Origin: an uncultured Collinsella sp.
GTDB lineage: Bacteria; Actinomycetota; Coriobacteriia; Coriobacteriales; Coriobacteriaceae
Direction: 5' to 3'
Length of the DNA stretch: 5,823 bases
Assembly: GCA_902493125.1 (NCBI GenBank)
Contig: CABUOF010000094.1
Coordinates: forward strand, 1-5,823
Part shown: positions 4,964 through 5,823 of the stretch, piece by piece
Layout: each line of letters begins with the position of its first letter
How positions within the stretch are numbered: position 1 is the stretch's first letter
Program-made: the position numbers and the translations under genes
Notes under the pieces: model-generated
The model's input: the letters and a program-made list of their open reading frames with translations, nothing else
Databases searched by the model: none
Told to the model about the DNA's origin: nothing

Positions 4964-5823
4964 CTAGTTCGTGCCGCGGAAGCCCTTGCCGACGATTTCG
5001 GAGCTATCGACGATGGTGATGAAGGCGCCAGGGTCAATCTCGCGGGTATAGCGGCGCAGTTGCACTGCCTCGCGACGGCTCAGCACGCTCATGATCACCG
5101 TGACGCACTTGCCCGAGAAGGCGCCATAGCCACGGCTGATCGTTGCTGTGCGGTTGAGATGCTTGACGATAAACTCCTCGACTTTGCGCGGTTCGACGCA
5201 AATAATCGTGCAGACCTTACGAAGGTGAATGCTCTCGATGGCCTTATCGACCACGAGCGTCTTGGCAAACAGACCAAGCACGCAGTACAGGCCGACGCGC
5301 GGGCCATACAGGAAAGCCGCGATGGTCACGATGCCGATATCGACCAGCAGCAAGGCGCGTCCGATCTCGAGCGTCGTGCGGCGCTTGAGAATCATGGCAA
5401 GGATGTCGGTGCCGCCCGTCGAGGCGCCAATGTCAAAGACAATGGCACTGCCCAGCGCCGGCAAGATGACGGCAAAACACAGGTCGAGCCACATATCGCC
5501 CGTCATCGAAACATCGGTCGGGATGAAGAGCTCAAACAGCGAGACGTAGGCCGAAAGCGCAAACGAAGCAAAAACACTCCAAAGGATTGCCTTGCGCTCC
5601 AAAAAGATAAAACCCAGGATGACCAGGACCGCGTTGATAATCCACATAAAGACGCCGACGGGCAGAGTCGGGAACAGCGTGGAAAGAATGACCGACACAC
5701 CCGAGGTGCCGCCGAAGGCAAAGTGATTGGGCGTTTTAAAGGCCACGATGGCAAAGGCCGTGAGGATCAGGCCCAGATTGAGCTCGGCAAAAAAGCGCGG
5801 AAAGTCTGGCTCCTGGCTGCGCT
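4964..5823 (-). CDS. YitT family membrane protein with C-terminal DUF2179 domain, 5' end beyond right edge
   Basis: The frame has 285 complete codons and is still open at the right edge; the visible protein begins RSQEPDFPRFFAELNLGL, so the true start lies outside the window. A GTG at 5746 would cut off the first membrane helix and is not a credible start. The membrane part has about five or six helices: LNLGLILTAFAI (14-25), a Gly-rich GGTSGVSVIL helix, then segments near 55-73, 78-97, 113-145 and 155-185. It includes the conserved GASTGGTDI motif at about 132-140. The C-terminal soluble domain (about 200-281) is DUF2179, recognised by ISRGYGAFSGK and the closing DPGAFITIVDSSEIVGKGF. YitT proteins are widespread in Gram-positive bacteria; their transported substrate, if any, is not established. 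It is on the same strand as the zinc-ribbon gene, 149 bases upstream of it. Confidence 0.92.
   Translation of the reverse strand, partial: RSQEPDFPRFFAELNLGLILTAFAIVAFKTPNHFAFGGTSGVSVILSTLFPTLPVGVFMWIINAVLVILGFIFLERKAILWSVFASFALSAYVSLFELFIPTDVSMTGDMWLDLCFAVILPALGSAIVFDIGASTGGTDILAMILKRRTTLEIGRALLLVDIGIVTIAAFLYGPRVGLYCVLGLFAKTLVVDKAIESIHLRKVCTIICVEPRKVEEFIVKHLNRTATISRGYGAFSGKCVTVIMSVLSRREAVQLRRYTREIDPGAFITIVDSSEIVGKGFRGTN

Overview
The window looks like chromosomal DNA from a GC-rich (roughly 60% by eye) gut actinomycete of the class Coriobacteriia, most likely Collinsella or a close relative. That is inferred from codon use, the GCC/CGC-rich reading frames, AAGGAG-type ribosome binding sites and the overall character of the proteins; no rRNA or other marker gene is present to prove it.

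Layout. (1) Bases 1-359, minus strand: the N-terminal third or less of a YtcJ-like metal-dependent amidohydrolase, running off the left edge. (2) Bases 360-527: a divergent control region with a candidate promoter for the rightward gene and a small dyad in front of the leftward gene. (3) Bases 528-1991, plus strand: a complete M20-family amidohydrolase (hippurate / IAA-amino-acid hydrolase type) with all metal ligands and an unusual charged, Ala/His-rich C-terminal tail. (4) Bases 2020-2069: a strong symmetric hairpin between convergent genes, probably a bidirectional terminator. (5) Bases 2084-5823, all minus strand, so transcribed right to left: a YitT/DUF2179 membrane protein (open at the right edge), then a zinc-ribbon polytopic membrane protein with a long Pro-Ala tail, then a zinc-ribbon DUF4234 membrane protein, then a DUF2752 membrane protein.

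How the genes may work together. The left half pairs two divergently transcribed metallohydrolases acting on amide or N-acyl bonds; a shared role in scavenging acylated or amidated compounds is plausible but unproven. The right half is a run of small membrane-protein genes. Two of them share the same design: an N-terminal four-cysteine zinc ribbon starting at residue 3, a Gln/Pro/Ala-rich flexible linker, then a hydrophobic membrane domain. The DUF2752 gene starts 13 bases after the DUF4234 gene, and a terminator-like hairpin lies inside the start of its coding region, which suggests that its expression is a throttled read-through from the DUF4234 transcript. The zinc-ribbon gene at 3438-4814 has its own strong terminator (3399-3430), so it and the DUF4234-DUF2752 pair are probably separate transcription units.

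No RNA genes, insertion sequences, CRISPR arrays, phage genes or attachment sites were seen. No stretch longer than about 200 bases lacks a gene.
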